A stretch of 64,000 nt of DNA, taken from assembly GCF_022758885.1 (NCBI RefSeq), contig NZ_JALEBH010000001.1, positions 3,007,501 through 3,071,500 on the forward strand. Reading direction: 5' to 3'. The notes under the pieces were generated by a model. The model did not search any database, was not told the origin of the DNA, and saw nothing but the letters and a program-made list of their open reading frames with translations. The stretch comes from Sphingobium sp. BYY-5. GTDB taxonomy: Bacteria; Pseudomonadota; Alphaproteobacteria; Sphingomonadales; Sphingomonadaceae. This document shows positions 47,864 to 55,896 of this stretch, piece after piece. The stretch's first letter is position 1, and the number at the start of each line of letters is the position of its first letter. A program made the position numbers and the translations under genes.

Positions 47864-48003
47864 ATGGTTGTGATGCCCCTTTCACCGCCGACCATAGAGA
47901 AGACCGACGAACTGGCAATACGCGCAAGGCGTTGAGCCGGTTCCAGCTTTGCTGCTGCGGGCGGACGCTTCCCTCTGCGCCGCTCACCGTCTAGAGCTGG
48001 ATC

Positions 48004-49770
48004 ATGACATTTGCGCTCAATATCTCGCGGTCGATTTCGGGTCAGCCCTGGCGCTGGCGGGGCGCCGGCGCCGACGCGCGCGACCCCACCTATCTGCCCG
48101 ACGATCTGGTGACGCAATTGCTGCTGGCGCGCGGCTGCCCGCGCGAGGGGGTGGAGGCGCACCGCAACCCCACCATCCGCCAGTTCATGCCCGATCCCAG
48201 CCTGTTCCGCGACATGGATGCAGCGGCCGAGCGGCTGGCTGACGCCGTGCAGCGGGGCGAGGATGTCCGCATCTTCGGCGATTATGATGTTGACGGTGCG
48301 ACCAGCGCGGCGCTGCTGATCCGGTTGCTGCGGGACATGGGCTTGCAGGCGCGGCCCTATATCCCCGACCGGCTGATGGAGGGCTATGGCCCTTCGGGCG
48401 AGGCGCTGGTGCGGCTGGCGGGGGAGGGCGCGACCCTGATCGTCACCGTCGACTGCGGTGCGCAGGCGTTTGAAGCGCTGGCCTTGGCGAAGGCGACCGG
48501 CGTCGATGTCGTCGTGGTCGATCATCATAAATGCGCGACGCAACTGCCCGAAGCGTTCGCGTTGGTGAACCCCAACCGGCTCGACGAGAATGACGGCGCG
48601 GCGGTGCATGGGCATCTGGCGGCGGTCGGCGTCGCCTTCCTGCTTGGCGCGGCGCTGGTGCGGGTGCTGCGGGTGCGGGGTTGGTTCGCCAGCCGGGCGG
48701 AACCGGCGCTGATGGAACTGCTCGATATCGTCGCGCTCGGCACCGTCGCGGATGTCGCGCAACTGAAGGGCCTCAACCGCGCCTTCGTGGCGCAGGGACT
48801 GAAGGTCATGGCCAAGCGCCGGAATATCGGCCTTGCCGCCCTGATCGACGCCAGCCGGCTGACGCGCGCGCCGCTCTGCCATGACCTGGGCTTCGCACTG
48901 GGGCCGCGCATCAATGCGGGCGGGCGCGTGGGGCAGGCGGATCTGGGCGTGCGGCTGTTGACCACGGAAGACCCGGCCGAAGCCGCGCGCATCGCCGCGC
49001 AGCTCGACCAGTATAATGAGGAACGCCGCGCCATCGAGGCGACGGTGCAGGAACAGGCCGAGGCTTTGCTCGCCGCGCAGGGCAACCGCGCCGTCGCAGT
49101 GATCGCGGGCCAGGGCTGGCACCCCGGCGTCATCGGCATCGTCGCGGGCCGCATCAAGGAGAAGGCCGGGCGCCCTGCCATCGTCATCGCCCTGGATGAG
49201 GCGGGCGTGGGCAAGGGATCGGGCCGCTCCATTTCCGGCGTCGATCTGGGCGCGGCGGTGCTGGCGGCGAAGGACAGCGGCCTGCTGGTCGCGGGCGGTG
49301 GCCACGCCATGGCGGCGGGACTTACGGTGGCCGCGGACCGGATCGATGCGTTCGCCGATTATCTCGACGATCGCCTGTCCGCGGCCGTTGCCAGGGCGCG
49401 CGACGATCGGGCGCTGCTGATCGATGCGGTGCTGGCGCCGGCGGGTGTGAACCCGGACTTCATCGCCGCGATCGAGCAGGGTGGCCCCTATGGTGCGGGC
49501 TGGCCGGCGCCGCTTATCGCCGCCGGGCCGATGCGCGTCATCAAGGCGGATGTCGTGGGCAACGGCCATCTGCGCGCGATCATGGCGGGTGAGGATGGCC
49601 GGTCGATCAAGACCATCGCCTTCCGCCAGGCCGAAACCGACCTTGGCCAGGCGATCCTGGGGGCGCCGCGCGACCGACGGCTGTGGGTCGCGGGCAAGGC
49701 GAAGATCGACGACTGGGGCAGCCGCCCCGCCGCTGAACTGCATCTGGAGGATGCGGCCTGGGCGGATTGA
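48004..49770 (+). CDS. recJ: Single-stranded-DNA-specific exonuclease RecJ
   Basis: 588 residues, 5'-3' ssDNA exonuclease of the DHH superfamily used in recombination and mismatch repair. Motif I is RIFGDYDVDGATSAALLIRL, motif II lies in IVTVDCG, motif III is VVVDHHKC (DHH). The downstream DHHA1 region includes CHDLGFALGPRINAGGRVGQ and GWHPGVIGIVAGRIKEKAG, with GGHAMAAGL near the C-terminus. The ATG has a weak ribosome site. A short gap separates it from tRNA-Glu. Confidence 0.97.
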   Translation: MTFALNISRSISGQPWRWRGAGADARDPTYLPDDLVTQLLLARGCPREGVEAHRNPTIRQFMPDPSLFRDMDAAAERLADAVQRGEDVRIFGDYDVDGATSAALLIRLLRDMGLQARPYIPDRLMEGYGPSGEALVRLAGEGATLIVTVDCGAQAFEALALAKATGVDVVVVDHHKCATQLPEAFALVNPNRLDENDGAAVHGHLAAVGVAFLLGAALVRVLRVRGWFASRAEPALMELLDIVALGTVADVAQLKGLNRAFVAQGLKVMAKRRNIGLAALIDASRLTRAPLCHDLGFALGPRINAGGRVGQADLGVRLLTTEDPAEAARIAAQLDQYNEERRAIEATVQEQAEALLAAQGNRAVAVIAGQGWHPGVIGIVAGRIKEKAGRPAIVIALDEAGVGKGSGRSISGVDLGAAVLAAKDSGLLVAGGGHAMAAGLTVAADRIDAFADYLDDRLSAAVARARDDRALLIDAVLAPAGVNPDFIAAIEQGGPYGAGWPAPLIAAGPMRVIKADVVGNGHLRAIMAGEDGRSIKTIAFRQAETDLGQAILGAPRDRRLWVAGKAKIDDWGSRPAAELHLEDAAWAD

Positions 49771-49870
49771 ACAAGATTGCAATTTTCTTGGGGTTAGGGG
49801 TTGACCCTTTCCCCGTCCCCGCCTAATTGCGCCCTCGCTTCGCAGCGCTGCCACGGCAGCGCCGACGAGT

Positions 49871-49945
49871 GGCCCCTTCGTCTAGCGGTTAGGACGCGGC
49901 CCTTTCACGGCTGAAACACGGGTTCGATTCCCGTAGGGGTCACCA
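49871..49945 (+). tRNA. tRNA-Glu (anticodon TTC)
   Basis: Acceptor GGCCCCT/AGGGGTC (one G-U pair), D arm TCGTCTAGCGGTTAGGACG, anticodon loop CTTTCAC with TTC, T arm GGGTTCGATTCCC, and encoded CCA. Length is 75 bases. The DNA just after it is compositionally different, as at tRNA integration sites. Confidence 0.96.
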
Positions 49946-50170
49946 GTAAAGCGATTTATCACTTTGATTTGGCGGCATATTTCCTGAAATTTTGGAAATG
50001 GATCCCACGGCTGGTCCCACATTTTGAGTGGGCTTCAATGGCATGATTCGGTGCTTCGCGGGACATCTGGCACTGCGCAATTGGGTCGCCCGTTTCGCTG
50101 ATACGCCGGGTGAGCATCCGCCGTAGATCTCAAACGGCTACGGTTATCCTCTGCAACCGATCGCAGGCGC
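49946..50170. other. Possible integration scar downstream of tRNA-Glu
   Basis: The sequence becomes noticeably more A/T-rich directly after the tRNA 3' end. A dyad (CCCAC-N7-GTGGG near 50015) follows a GGATCCCACGGCTGGTCCCA stretch. I see no ORF with known homology and no direct repeat of the tRNA 3' end that would mark a second attachment site, so an old, eroded insertion is only a suggestion. Confidence 0.35.
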
Positions 50171-50497
50171 TCAATCGCTGAAGGCCACCAGCCCCATCCC
50201 TCTGCTCACGGCTCCCTCAAGAAGATCCCGTATGGCATTGAACGCCGCAAGCGACTGCCCGCTCCCCCCCAATCCGGGAGCATTTGCCATGAAGGTCTGC
50301 AACAGGATCGTGACTTGCGCGGGCTTCAGCATCGAATCCCGGAAATATAGGAGATCGGTGCCAGCCTGCCGACTCTTTTCAAACAGGGTGGCAAGCGAAC
50401 GATGCGCATCGAGATCAATGGAGCCTGCGAACTCCAGATGACCAGGCTCTTCCGGCATAAACCTTGTCGAGGGAGGCGCGTAGTAGATGTCCAGCAT
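50171..50497 (-). CDS. Hypothetical protein in post-tRNA accessory patch
   Basis: A 108-residue ORF with balanced, protein-like composition (EFAGSIDLDAHRSLATLFEK, AAFNAIRDLLEGAVSRGMGL). No signal or membrane segment, and no family recognised. It starts 7 bases after the end of an upstream frameshifted gene on the same strand, so the two look like a small operon of which this is the intact member. Base composition is lower in GC than the flanking core genes. Confidence 0.55.
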   Translation of the reverse strand: MLDIYYAPPSTRFMPEEPGHLEFAGSIDLDAHRSLATLFEKSRQAGTDLLYFRDSMLKPAQVTILLQTFMANAPGLGGSGQSLAAFNAIRDLLEGAVSRGMGLVAFSD

Positions 50498-50503
50498 ATT
50501 CCA

Positions 50504-50823
50504 TCAACCAAAATTCCCGCGCCGATCGTCGGCGCTGTCCTTCTTCAATCGAACCAGAGCCATATTCGCGAGCGAGGCGTCCGCATTCTTGTCCGCGATA
50601 GCCAGAAAACGCAATTGCTCGGCTGATTGAAGCTTTCAACCCGCGGACAATCTTCCAGTATCGAGAGCAAGTCTTGATCGAACCGAAGAATGCCATCGTG
50701 ACGGGCACAGCGGATGCGATAGGGTCTACCGCATGGCCTTTCCAATCCGCATCCAGGATATGGCCCCTGATTTCCCGGCCGTCGGATGTTTCCACACAGC
50801 CGGAAAATGCTTTAGGGCTGCTG
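50504..50823 (-). pseudogene. Frameshifted remnant upstream of the 108-residue ORF
   Basis: No single frame is open across this segment, but three consecutive frames give protein-like sequence that joins end to end: REIRGHILDADWKGHAV, then DGILRFDQDLLSILEDCPRV (about 50660-50705), then LQSAEQLRFLAIADKNADAS running on to RLKKDSADDRRGNFG and a stop at 50504. Two frameshifts would restore a continuous reading. The 5' end is lost at the isomerase start. The product is unrecognised. I infer a decayed accessory gene; sequencing errors would be the alternative. Confidence 0.4.
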
Positions 50824-50826
50824 TCG

Positions 50827-51492
50827 ATGCGTTTCTTTCCTCGTCTGCTTCTCCTGCTGCTCGGCCTTGCGCCCGTCGCGGCCCTTGCCCTTCCCGCCAA
50901 CAGGCCGACGCCCGGTTACACCCGCGTTGCGATAGAGACCTCGGTCGGCACGATCATCGTCGCGGTGGACCAGAAGCACGCGCCGCGCACTTCGGCCAAT
51001 TTCCTGACCTATGTCGATGACGGGCGGTTCGACGGCGTCACCTTCTACCGCGCGGCGCGGCGCAAGAGCGATCCAAAGCTGGGCCTGATCCAGGGGGGGA
51101 TCGACACCGATGCGCGCCGCTCCCTGCCGCCGATCCCGCACGAGCCGACGACACAGACCGGCATCCGGCATCTCGATGCGACATTGTCCATGGCCCGGCC
51201 AAACCGGCCCGATTCGGCGATGGGCAATTTCTTCATCACCATCGGCCCGACGCCGAACATGGACGCGCGTGGCGACTATATCGGCTATGCCGCCTTCGGC
51301 CATGTCGTGGCGGGGATGGATGTGGTGAAGAAGATATTGGCCGTGCCGACCTGTTGCGGGTCAGGGCCGATGCGCGGGCAGATGATCGTGAAGCCCATCG
51401 CCATCCTGCACGCGCGGCGGCTGGACGGCACGCCCAAAGCCTCGCGCGGGGTCAAGCCCTGGCTGATCGGCCTCCGGAAGACGGCGAAGTAG
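50827..51492 (+). CDS. Peptidylprolyl isomerase (cyclophilin type)
   Basis: 221 residues with a signal peptide (RFFPRLLLLLLGLAPVAALA), so probably a periplasmic foldase. Cyclophilin features: VAIETSVGTIIVAVDQKHAP then RTSANFLTYVDDGRFDGVTF, a GLIQGGIDTD block, and MGNFFITIGPTPNMD with AAFGHVVAGMDVVKKI. The catalytic Arg of the usual FHRV motif appears within FYRAAR. ATG 50827 is used; the frame extends upstream into the decayed region without a signal peptide. Its upstream region is the remnant described at 50504-50823. Confidence 0.9.
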   Translation: MRFFPRLLLLLLGLAPVAALALPANRPTPGYTRVAIETSVGTIIVAVDQKHAPRTSANFLTYVDDGRFDGVTFYRAARRKSDPKLGLIQGGIDTDARRSLPPIPHEPTTQTGIRHLDATLSMARPNRPDSAMGNFFITIGPTPNMDARGDYIGYAAFGHVVAGMDVVKKILAVPTCCGSGPMRGQMIVKPIAILHARRLDGTPKASRGVKPWLIGLRKTAK

Positions 51493-51665
51493 AGCGTTCC
51501 CAAGCGGGTGGAATCCTTGCTGTTCCCCGGCTTTCGCCGGAGAACAGGTCCGCATGAGTTGCCATCAATATATCCTGGTAAGACTTGGAAAACGCCTTAA
51601 ATCAAAAGCTATAGCGGCCGAGCCGGCGCAATCGGCTCGACCGCTCTGGACGGGGCCACACACAC

Positions 51666-51914
51666 TCAGGCGAATGCCGCCTGATCGCGCATCCATGCCC
51701 GCCCGCTGCCCTTGGGCGGCCGGGCCTGGATTTTCTTCCACGCCTGCTCGTGGAAGAAGAAGGCGACGGCATTTATCATCGGCTCGATCAGGGCAATGCC
51801 GCTGGCCAGCGCGACCGATCCCGTCATGAGATAGGCGACGGTGAAGCCGACGGTCAGGTGGATGGTCAGGTAAGTGCCGGTCTTGATGAGATCGAGCGAT
51901 ACGGTCCGGGGCAT
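51666..51914 (-). CDS. DUF2061 family membrane protein
   Basis: 82 residues with two hydrophobic helices. DUF2061 features are SLDLIKTGTYLTIHLTVGFT, VAYLMTGSVALASGIALIEP and AVAFFFHEQAWKKIQ. AAGGAG lies before ATG 51914. Function of the family is unknown; inner-membrane location is predicted. Confidence 0.88.
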   Translation of the reverse strand: MPRTVSLDLIKTGTYLTIHLTVGFTVAYLMTGSVALASGIALIEPMINAVAFFFHEQAWKKIQARPPKGSGRAWMRDQAAFA

Positions 51915-52033
51915 GAGTGGCGTCTCCTTTGTTGCAGTCCAACTAAGAGTCATTCGCAATAGTGGCCAATGGCTTTTTCTGCTGGCTCTGATCGGCGCGG
52001 CCGATCAGGATGCTATGAAAAGGAGATGCTGAC

Positions 52034-52774
52034 ATGGCTGGACGGATCAGGGTGGGCATTGGCGGCTGGGTCTATGAACCCTGGCGCGGCAGCTTTTACC
52101 CGCAGGGGCTGCGGCAGAAGGATGAACTGGCCTATGTCGGGGAGCATCTGACCGCGACCGAAATCAACGCCACTTATTATAGCAGTCAAAAGCCCGCGAC
52201 CTTCGCTGGCTGGGCCAAAGCGGTGCCAGACGGCTTCCAATTTGCGGTGAAGGCGTCGCGCTATTGCACGAATAGAAAAATCCTTGCCGAGGCGGGCGAG
52301 TCGGTCGCCAAATTCGTCGGGCAGGGCCTGGCCGAGCTGGGCGATCGGCTGGGACCGGTCCTCTGGCAGTTCATGGCGACCAAGGCGTTCGATCCGGACG
52401 ATTTCGGCGCGTTCCTGAAATTGCTGCCCGCCAGTGTCGATGGCGTGCCGCTCCGCCATGCGCTGGAGGTGCGGCATGGCAGTTTCGACGATCCCGCCTT
52501 TCTCGCCCTGGCGCGGGATGCCGGGGCGGCGGTGGTCTTCGCCGACCATGACGAATATCCGGCGATCCGGGGCCATGATGTCGGCTTCTCCTATGCGCGG
52601 CTGATGCGTACGCGGGCTAACGAGCCGATCGGCTATGCCCCCGCCGATATCGGGCGCTGGGCTGAACGGGCGAAGGGGCAGGCGCAGCAGGGTGACGTCT
52701 TCACCTTCTTCATCAGCGGCGCCAAGGAAAGGAACCCCGCTGCGGCCCAGTCGATGATTGTGGCTCTGGGGTAA
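52034..52774 (+). CDS. DUF72 domain-containing protein
   Basis: 246 residues, DUF72 TIM-barrel-like family (YecE). Conserved: IRVGIGGWVYEPWRGSFYPQ, ATEINATYYSSQKPATFAGW, VPDGFQFAVKASRYCT, LALEVRHGSF-like HALEVRHGSFDDP, and DVFTFFISGAKERNP at the end. Biochemical role unknown. Preceded by AGGAG at 52020. It stands alone. Confidence 0.92.
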   Translation: MAGRIRVGIGGWVYEPWRGSFYPQGLRQKDELAYVGEHLTATEINATYYSSQKPATFAGWAKAVPDGFQFAVKASRYCTNRKILAEAGESVAKFVGQGLAELGDRLGPVLWQFMATKAFDPDDFGAFLKLLPASVDGVPLRHALEVRHGSFDDPAFLALARDAGAAVVFADHDEYPAIRGHDVGFSYARLMRTRANEPIGYAPADIGRWAERAKGQAQQGDVFTFFISGAKERNPAAAQSMIVALG

Positions 52775-52782
52775 CGGGGCTG

Positions 52783-52797
52783 TTGCATTTGATGCAA
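52783..52797. promoter_or_regulatory. Short dyad upstream of the 27-residue ORF
   Basis: TTGCATTTGATGCAA is a perfect 6-bp inverted repeat around TTG, between DUF72 and the tiny membrane ORF. It could be an operator; no regulator is adjacent. Confidence 0.3.
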
Positions 52798-52896
52798 CCG
52801 GAAAGCCGCGCTTTGCGATTGTTACAATAATATGACGGGCGTAAGGGCCTGCATCCCCACAATATGGGGATTTATCTTGTGACAATGGAGTAAAAT

Positions 52897-52980
52897 ATGC
52901 GTCAGGCTTTTCAGGGCGCTGTGCTGGCCGTTGCGGTCGGTGTGCAGATGCTGACTTTCTATTCGGTGCTTTATGCCTGA
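52897..52980 (+). CDS. Tiny membrane peptide (27 residues)
   Basis: ATG 52897 follows GGAG at good spacing and encodes MRQAFQGAVLAVAVGVQMLT then FYSVLYA: one hydrophobic helix with a short basic N-terminus. It is too short for standard gene finding. The stop is followed at once by two hairpins and a classic terminator (52979-53063), which together outline a compact stand-alone transcription unit. No family recognised. Confidence 0.5.
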   Translation: MRQAFQGAVLAVAVGVQMLTFYSVLYA

Positions 52981-53019
52981 TCGCGGGGGTCCCGCGATCT
53001 TCATCCCGACTGGTCGGGA
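52979..53019 (+). other. Two hairpins after the 27-residue ORF
   Basis: GATCGCGG-GGGTC-CCGCGATC starts at the stop codon of the small ORF, and CATCCCGACTGGTCGGGATG follows. Both are perfect or near-perfect stems before the terminator, giving an unusually structured 3' region. Confidence 0.55.
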
Positions 53020-53023
53020 TGCC

Positions 53024-53063
53024 AAAAGGCCGCTCCTGGATTGAACCAGGGCGGCCTTTTTAT
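53024..53063 (+). terminator. Rho-independent terminator
   Basis: AAAAGGCCGC, inner pairing of CCTGG with CCAGG, then GCGGCCTTTTTATTTT. A strong GC stem with a T-rich tail on the plus strand. The A-run on the left would also let it stop transcription from the right. Confidence 0.88.
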
Positions 53064-53106
53064 TTTGGGGTAACTTTGTATTTGGGCGCCATCGGCCGGG
53101 AAGGTT

Positions 53107-53292
53107 TCAGCCTTCCGCAAGCCATCCGGCGAGCAGATAGGCCACGACGCCAATCGGCCCCAGCGCGCAGAGCGTCAACAGAACCAGCGCAACACGGACG
53201 AGCGTGACATCAAGGCCGGTGCGGTTGGCGACGCCCGCGCACACGCCCATGATCTTGCCGTTGCGACGGTCGAGGGTGAAGCTGTTGTTCAT
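53107..53292 (-). CDS. PspC domain-containing protein
   Basis: 61 residues, a single PspC domain: LDRRNGKIMGVCAGVANRTG and a hydrophobic stretch ALVLLTLCALGPIGVVAYLL. PspC-type proteins sense envelope stress at the inner membrane; here neither pspA nor pspB is adjacent, so a stress role is only suggested. GAAGG precedes ATG 53292. Confidence 0.88.
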   Translation of the reverse strand: MNNSFTLDRRNGKIMGVCAGVANRTGLDVTLVRVALVLLTLCALGPIGVVAYLLAGWLAEG

Positions 53293-53337
53293 GAGTTTGG
53301 CCTTCTGCTTGGATATGTTTTTATGTGAGGGGGGCGA

Positions 53338-53442
53338 TCAGGCGATCGGCACCACCGGGACGGCTGCGCCGATGAACAGGCTGGCGAAGACGACGGCGCC
53401 GACGAGGGCGAAAGCGACGGTCTGGAACTTGGCGATAGACAT
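53338..53442 (-). CDS. Tiny membrane protein (34 residues)
   Basis: ATG 53442 follows GGGAG by 8 bases and encodes MSIAKFQTVAFALVGAVVFA then SLFIGAAVPVVPIA, a single hydrophobic helix after a short basic start. It lies 46 bases upstream of pspC on the same strand and may share its transcript. I believe similar short ORFs occur in other sphingomonads, but no function is known to me. Confidence 0.6.
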   Translation of the reverse strand: MSIAKFQTVAFALVGAVVFASLFIGAAVPVVPIA

Positions 53443-53635
53443 GATATTTACTCCCTGCTGTGTGTCGGCCGGACCATCCGGCCTTGATGCCAAGCGTATA
53501 AGCAGGGGGCGTGCCAGTTTCGATTTTTGGCAGAAATACGTTGATTTTCCTATGGTGGCGTAAAATGGCTCGTGCGGGAAATTCCGTCAGTTGGGAAATT
53601 TCACCGCAACTTGGCAAAAACATCATGGGTTTTTG

Positions 53636-54028
53636 ATGCGCGAGGCATTTCTTTTCGTCTATGGCAGCCTGCGCACCGGTTTCGGCGGCCCGATGGCGCT
53701 GCGGCTGCGGTCGGAGGCGCGGCATGTCGGTCGGGGCTGGGCGCGGGGGAGGCTCTACCGGATCGCCGACTATCCCGGCTTCGTGCCTGGGGAGGAAGGG
53801 CGGGTAGCGGGCGATCTGTTTGCGCCGGCCGATATCGATGCGACCCTTGCCTGGCTGGACGACTATGAAGAATGCGCGCCGTGCTTCCCCGCGCCGCATG
53901 AATATCGGCGCGAGCTGCTGGCGGTCGAGGGAATGGCGGGACCGGTCGAAGCGTGGACCTATGTCTATGCGCGCGACGTGGTCGGCCTGACGCGGATCGC
54001 GGATGGGGATTTTCTGTCGGGCGGCTAA
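53636..54028 (+). CDS. Gamma-glutamylcyclotransferase-like (AIG2 family) protein
   Basis: 130 residues of the GGCT/AIG2 fold. The substrate loop FVYGSLRTGFGGP matches the YGSLxxG hallmark; GRLYRIADYPGFVPGEEGRV and LDDYEECAP (catalytic Glu region) follow. Members act on gamma-glutamyl amines or peptides, but the exact substrate is not predictable. ATG 53636 is used; a TTG upstream extends the frame without homology. A long hairpin repeat begins 13 bases after the stop. Confidence 0.88.
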   Translation: MREAFLFVYGSLRTGFGGPMALRLRSEARHVGRGWARGRLYRIADYPGFVPGEEGRVAGDLFAPADIDATLAWLDDYEECAPCFPAPHEYRRELLAVEGMAGPVEAWTYVYARDVVGLTRIADGDFLSGG

Positions 54029-54040
54029 GCGGCTGTCTGG

Positions 54041-54184
54041 GAATGCGCCCTTCGGCGCATTGCGGCACCGGCCCTCACCCCCACCCGGCCACCCAACGGC
54101 AGTATCATATGGGTGGCCGGGTGGGGGTGAGGGCCGGTGCGGTCTCAAAATGCGCTTTTCCGCGCATTTTCAAACAGACTCTAA
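54041..54184. repeat. Mosaic hairpin repeat, long copy
   Basis: Flanking hairpins ATGCGCCCTTCGGCGCAT (about 54043-54060) and TGCGCTTTTCCGCGCA (about 54151-54166) match 7339-7412 in inverted orientation. Here they are separated by a long palindrome: GGCCCTCACCCCCACCCGGC pairs with its complement GCCGGGTGGGGGTGAGGGCC around a central CATATG. The short copy lacks the central palindrome. No ORF. Confidence 0.75.
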
Positions 54185-54318
54185 GCCCCGGAGGGAAGCG
54201 GCGATATGCAGACGCTGCATATCGCCGCCCCTTGTCGTGACGCCATCCATCCACTCTTCCGTTTCCCTGTCCTTGCTCTACTCTGCGCGCCTCAGCCATG
54301 GGGAAGAGGAGCGTGCCG

Positions 54319-55221
54319 ATGACCACCGATAATCGCGACGACAGTGAGCGCCTGCCCGACGATCGCAACTGGATCGGCACGACAGGCCTGCAACGCCGCC
54401 ATGTGCTCGCCGGGGGCGCCTTCGCCGCCGGTTTCGCGGCGGCGTGCCATCCGGTCGCCAGCAGCGCGGTACAAACGTCGGGCGAGGGGTTGAAGGAGGA
54501 GACTGTCTCCATCCCCGCGAGCGACGGTTTCGCCATGCCCGCTTTCGTCGCCCGGCCGGCCGGCAGGAAGGCCGCGCCCGTCATCGTCGTCGTGCATGAG
54601 ATTTTCGGCGTGCATGAATGGATTCGCGACATGTGCCGCCGCTTCGCCAAAGCGGGCTATTACGCCATCGCGCCCGACCTGTTCGCCCGTCAGGGCGACG
54701 CCACCAAGATCGCCGACTTCAAGCAACTGGTCGGCACGATCGTGTCCAGGACGCCCGATGCGCAGGTATTGACCGACATCGACGCCACCTATGCCTGGGC
54801 GGGCAGCCATGGCGGCGACGCCAGGCGGCGCGGCATCACCGGTTTCTGCTGGGGCGGGCGGGTCGTCTGGCTTTATGCCGCGCACAGCGCCGCGCTCGAT
54901 GCGGGGGTGGCCTTTTACGGCCGGCTGGTGACGGACAAGACCGCGTTGCAGCCGCTGAGCGTGATTGAGGAGGTCGGCAAGCTCAAGGCCCCGGTGCTCG
55001 GCCAATATGGCGAACTGGACAAGGGCATCCCGCAAACCGACGTGGCAGCGATGCGCGCCGCGTTGGCGAAGGCGGGCAAGTCGCCGCCCGACGCCATCAC
55101 CGTCCACAAGGGGACGGATCATGGCTTCATGGCCGATTATCGCCCCAGCTACAACGAAGCGGCGGCCAAGGTCGCCTGGCAGGAAACGCTTGGCTGGTTC
55201 GGCAAATATGTGAAGGGGTGA
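54319..55221 (+). CDS. Dienelactone hydrolase family protein (exported)
   Basis: 300 residues, alpha/beta hydrolase. After ATG 54319 (GAGGAG upstream) a twin-arginine-like leader appears, LQRRHVLAGGAFAAGFAAAC, ending in a possible lipobox Cys. The hydrolase follows: VIVVVHEIFGVHEWIRDMCR, YYAIAPDLFARQGD, nucleophile Cys in ITGFCWGGRVVW, and catalytic His in KGTDHGFM. Dienelactone hydrolases open lactones in aromatic catabolism, but YghX-type exported members have uncertain substrates. Not linked to a catabolic operon. Confidence 0.9.
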   Translation: MTTDNRDDSERLPDDRNWIGTTGLQRRHVLAGGAFAAGFAAACHPVASSAVQTSGEGLKEETVSIPASDGFAMPAFVARPAGRKAAPVIVVVHEIFGVHEWIRDMCRRFAKAGYYAIAPDLFARQGDATKIADFKQLVGTIVSRTPDAQVLTDIDATYAWAGSHGGDARRRGITGFCWGGRVVWLYAAHSAALDAGVAFYGRLVTDKTALQPLSVIEEVGKLKAPVLGQYGELDKGIPQTDVAAMRAALAKAGKSPPDAITVHKGTDHGFMADYRPSYNEAAAKVAWQETLGWFGKYVKG

Positions 55222-55233
55222 ACGCCCCTCTTG

Positions 55234-55315
55234 CCCGTTCGCCCCGAGCTTGTCGAAGCCCTTCTCTTTCGGTCAAAGAAAGAAGAGCCCCTTCGACAAG
55301 CTCAGGGCGAACGGG
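55234..55315. repeat. Long inverted repeat between convergent genes
   Basis: CCCGTTCGCCCCGAGCTTGT with continuing CGAAGCCCTTCTCTTT pairs with the inverted AAAGAAAGAAGAGCCCCTTC and GACAAGCTCAGGGCGAACGG around a short loop, about 38 bp per arm. The GAGCTTGTCGAAG module is a widespread sphingomonad repeat, also seen in variant form at 18218. It lies between the hydrolase and peroxiredoxin ends and likely stops both transcripts. Confidence 0.75.
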
Positions 55316-55333
55316 GTAAAAGAGGGGGCCTTA

Positions 55334-55870
55334 TTATTTCCCCTTCATCGCCTCCACCGCGGCCAGCGTGCTCTTCACATGGCCGGCATAGCTCATCTCG
55401 CTATGGACAAAGGCGATGCGGCCCGACGGCGCGATGACATAGGAGGTGCGGTCGGTCATGCCCGGCCGCATCTTGAGCGCCACGTCATAGCCCGACACGA
55501 TGCCCGGCCCGGCCGATGCGACGGCGAACTTGCCCGCGCATTCCTTGGTGGAGAAGGCGACGAGATCGTCCACCGGGTCCGCCGACATGCCGATGACGGT
55601 GGCGCCCGCCGCCTTGAACTTGTCGATATTCTCCGCGAACTCGCGCGCTTCGGCCGAACAGCCCGGCGTGAAGGCCTTGGGGAAGAAATAGAGCACGACC
55701 GGCCCGCGCTTCAACTGATGCGACAGGGTCAGGGTGAAGGTCTTGCCCGCCTGCGCGCCGCGGGTGGTGAAGTCGGGCGCCTTGGCGCCCACGGCGAGCG
55801 CGGCCATGGCGCCGCCCGACGAAAACAGGGCAGCGGCGGCAGCGGCGAGGAGAATGGGCAGACGCTTCAT
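55334..55870 (-). CDS. Peroxiredoxin (exported)
   Basis: 178 residues with signal peptide ([20 protein letters not shown]) and an AhpC/TSA-Bcp-type domain. Peroxidatic Cys lies in [20 protein letters not shown] (PxxxTxxC); [17 protein letters not shown] and [20 protein letters not shown] follow. It reduces hydrogen peroxide or organic peroxides in the periplasm. A resolving Cys may be the one in [13 protein letters not shown] lies before ATG 55870. Convergent with the dienelactone hydrolase. Confidence 0.93.
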   Translation of the reverse strand: MKRLPILLAAAAAALFSSGGAMAALAVGAKAPDFTTRGAQAGKTFTLTLSHQLKRGPVVLYFFPKAFTPGCSAEAREFAENIDKFKAAGATVIGMSADPVDDLVAFSTKECAGKFAVASAGPGIVSGYDVALKMRPGMTDRTSYVIAPSGRIAFVHSEMSYAGHVKSTLAAVEAMKGK

Positions 55871-55896
55871 CGATAAGCTCCTTGGATCAGGCGGCA

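Noticed and set aside
50415..50900. 161-codon minus-strand ORF overlapping the 108-codon ORF and the isomerase start
   Set aside because: Only part of the frame looks protein-like; a frameshifted remnant explains the region better, and its 5' part is antisense to the isomerase signal peptide.
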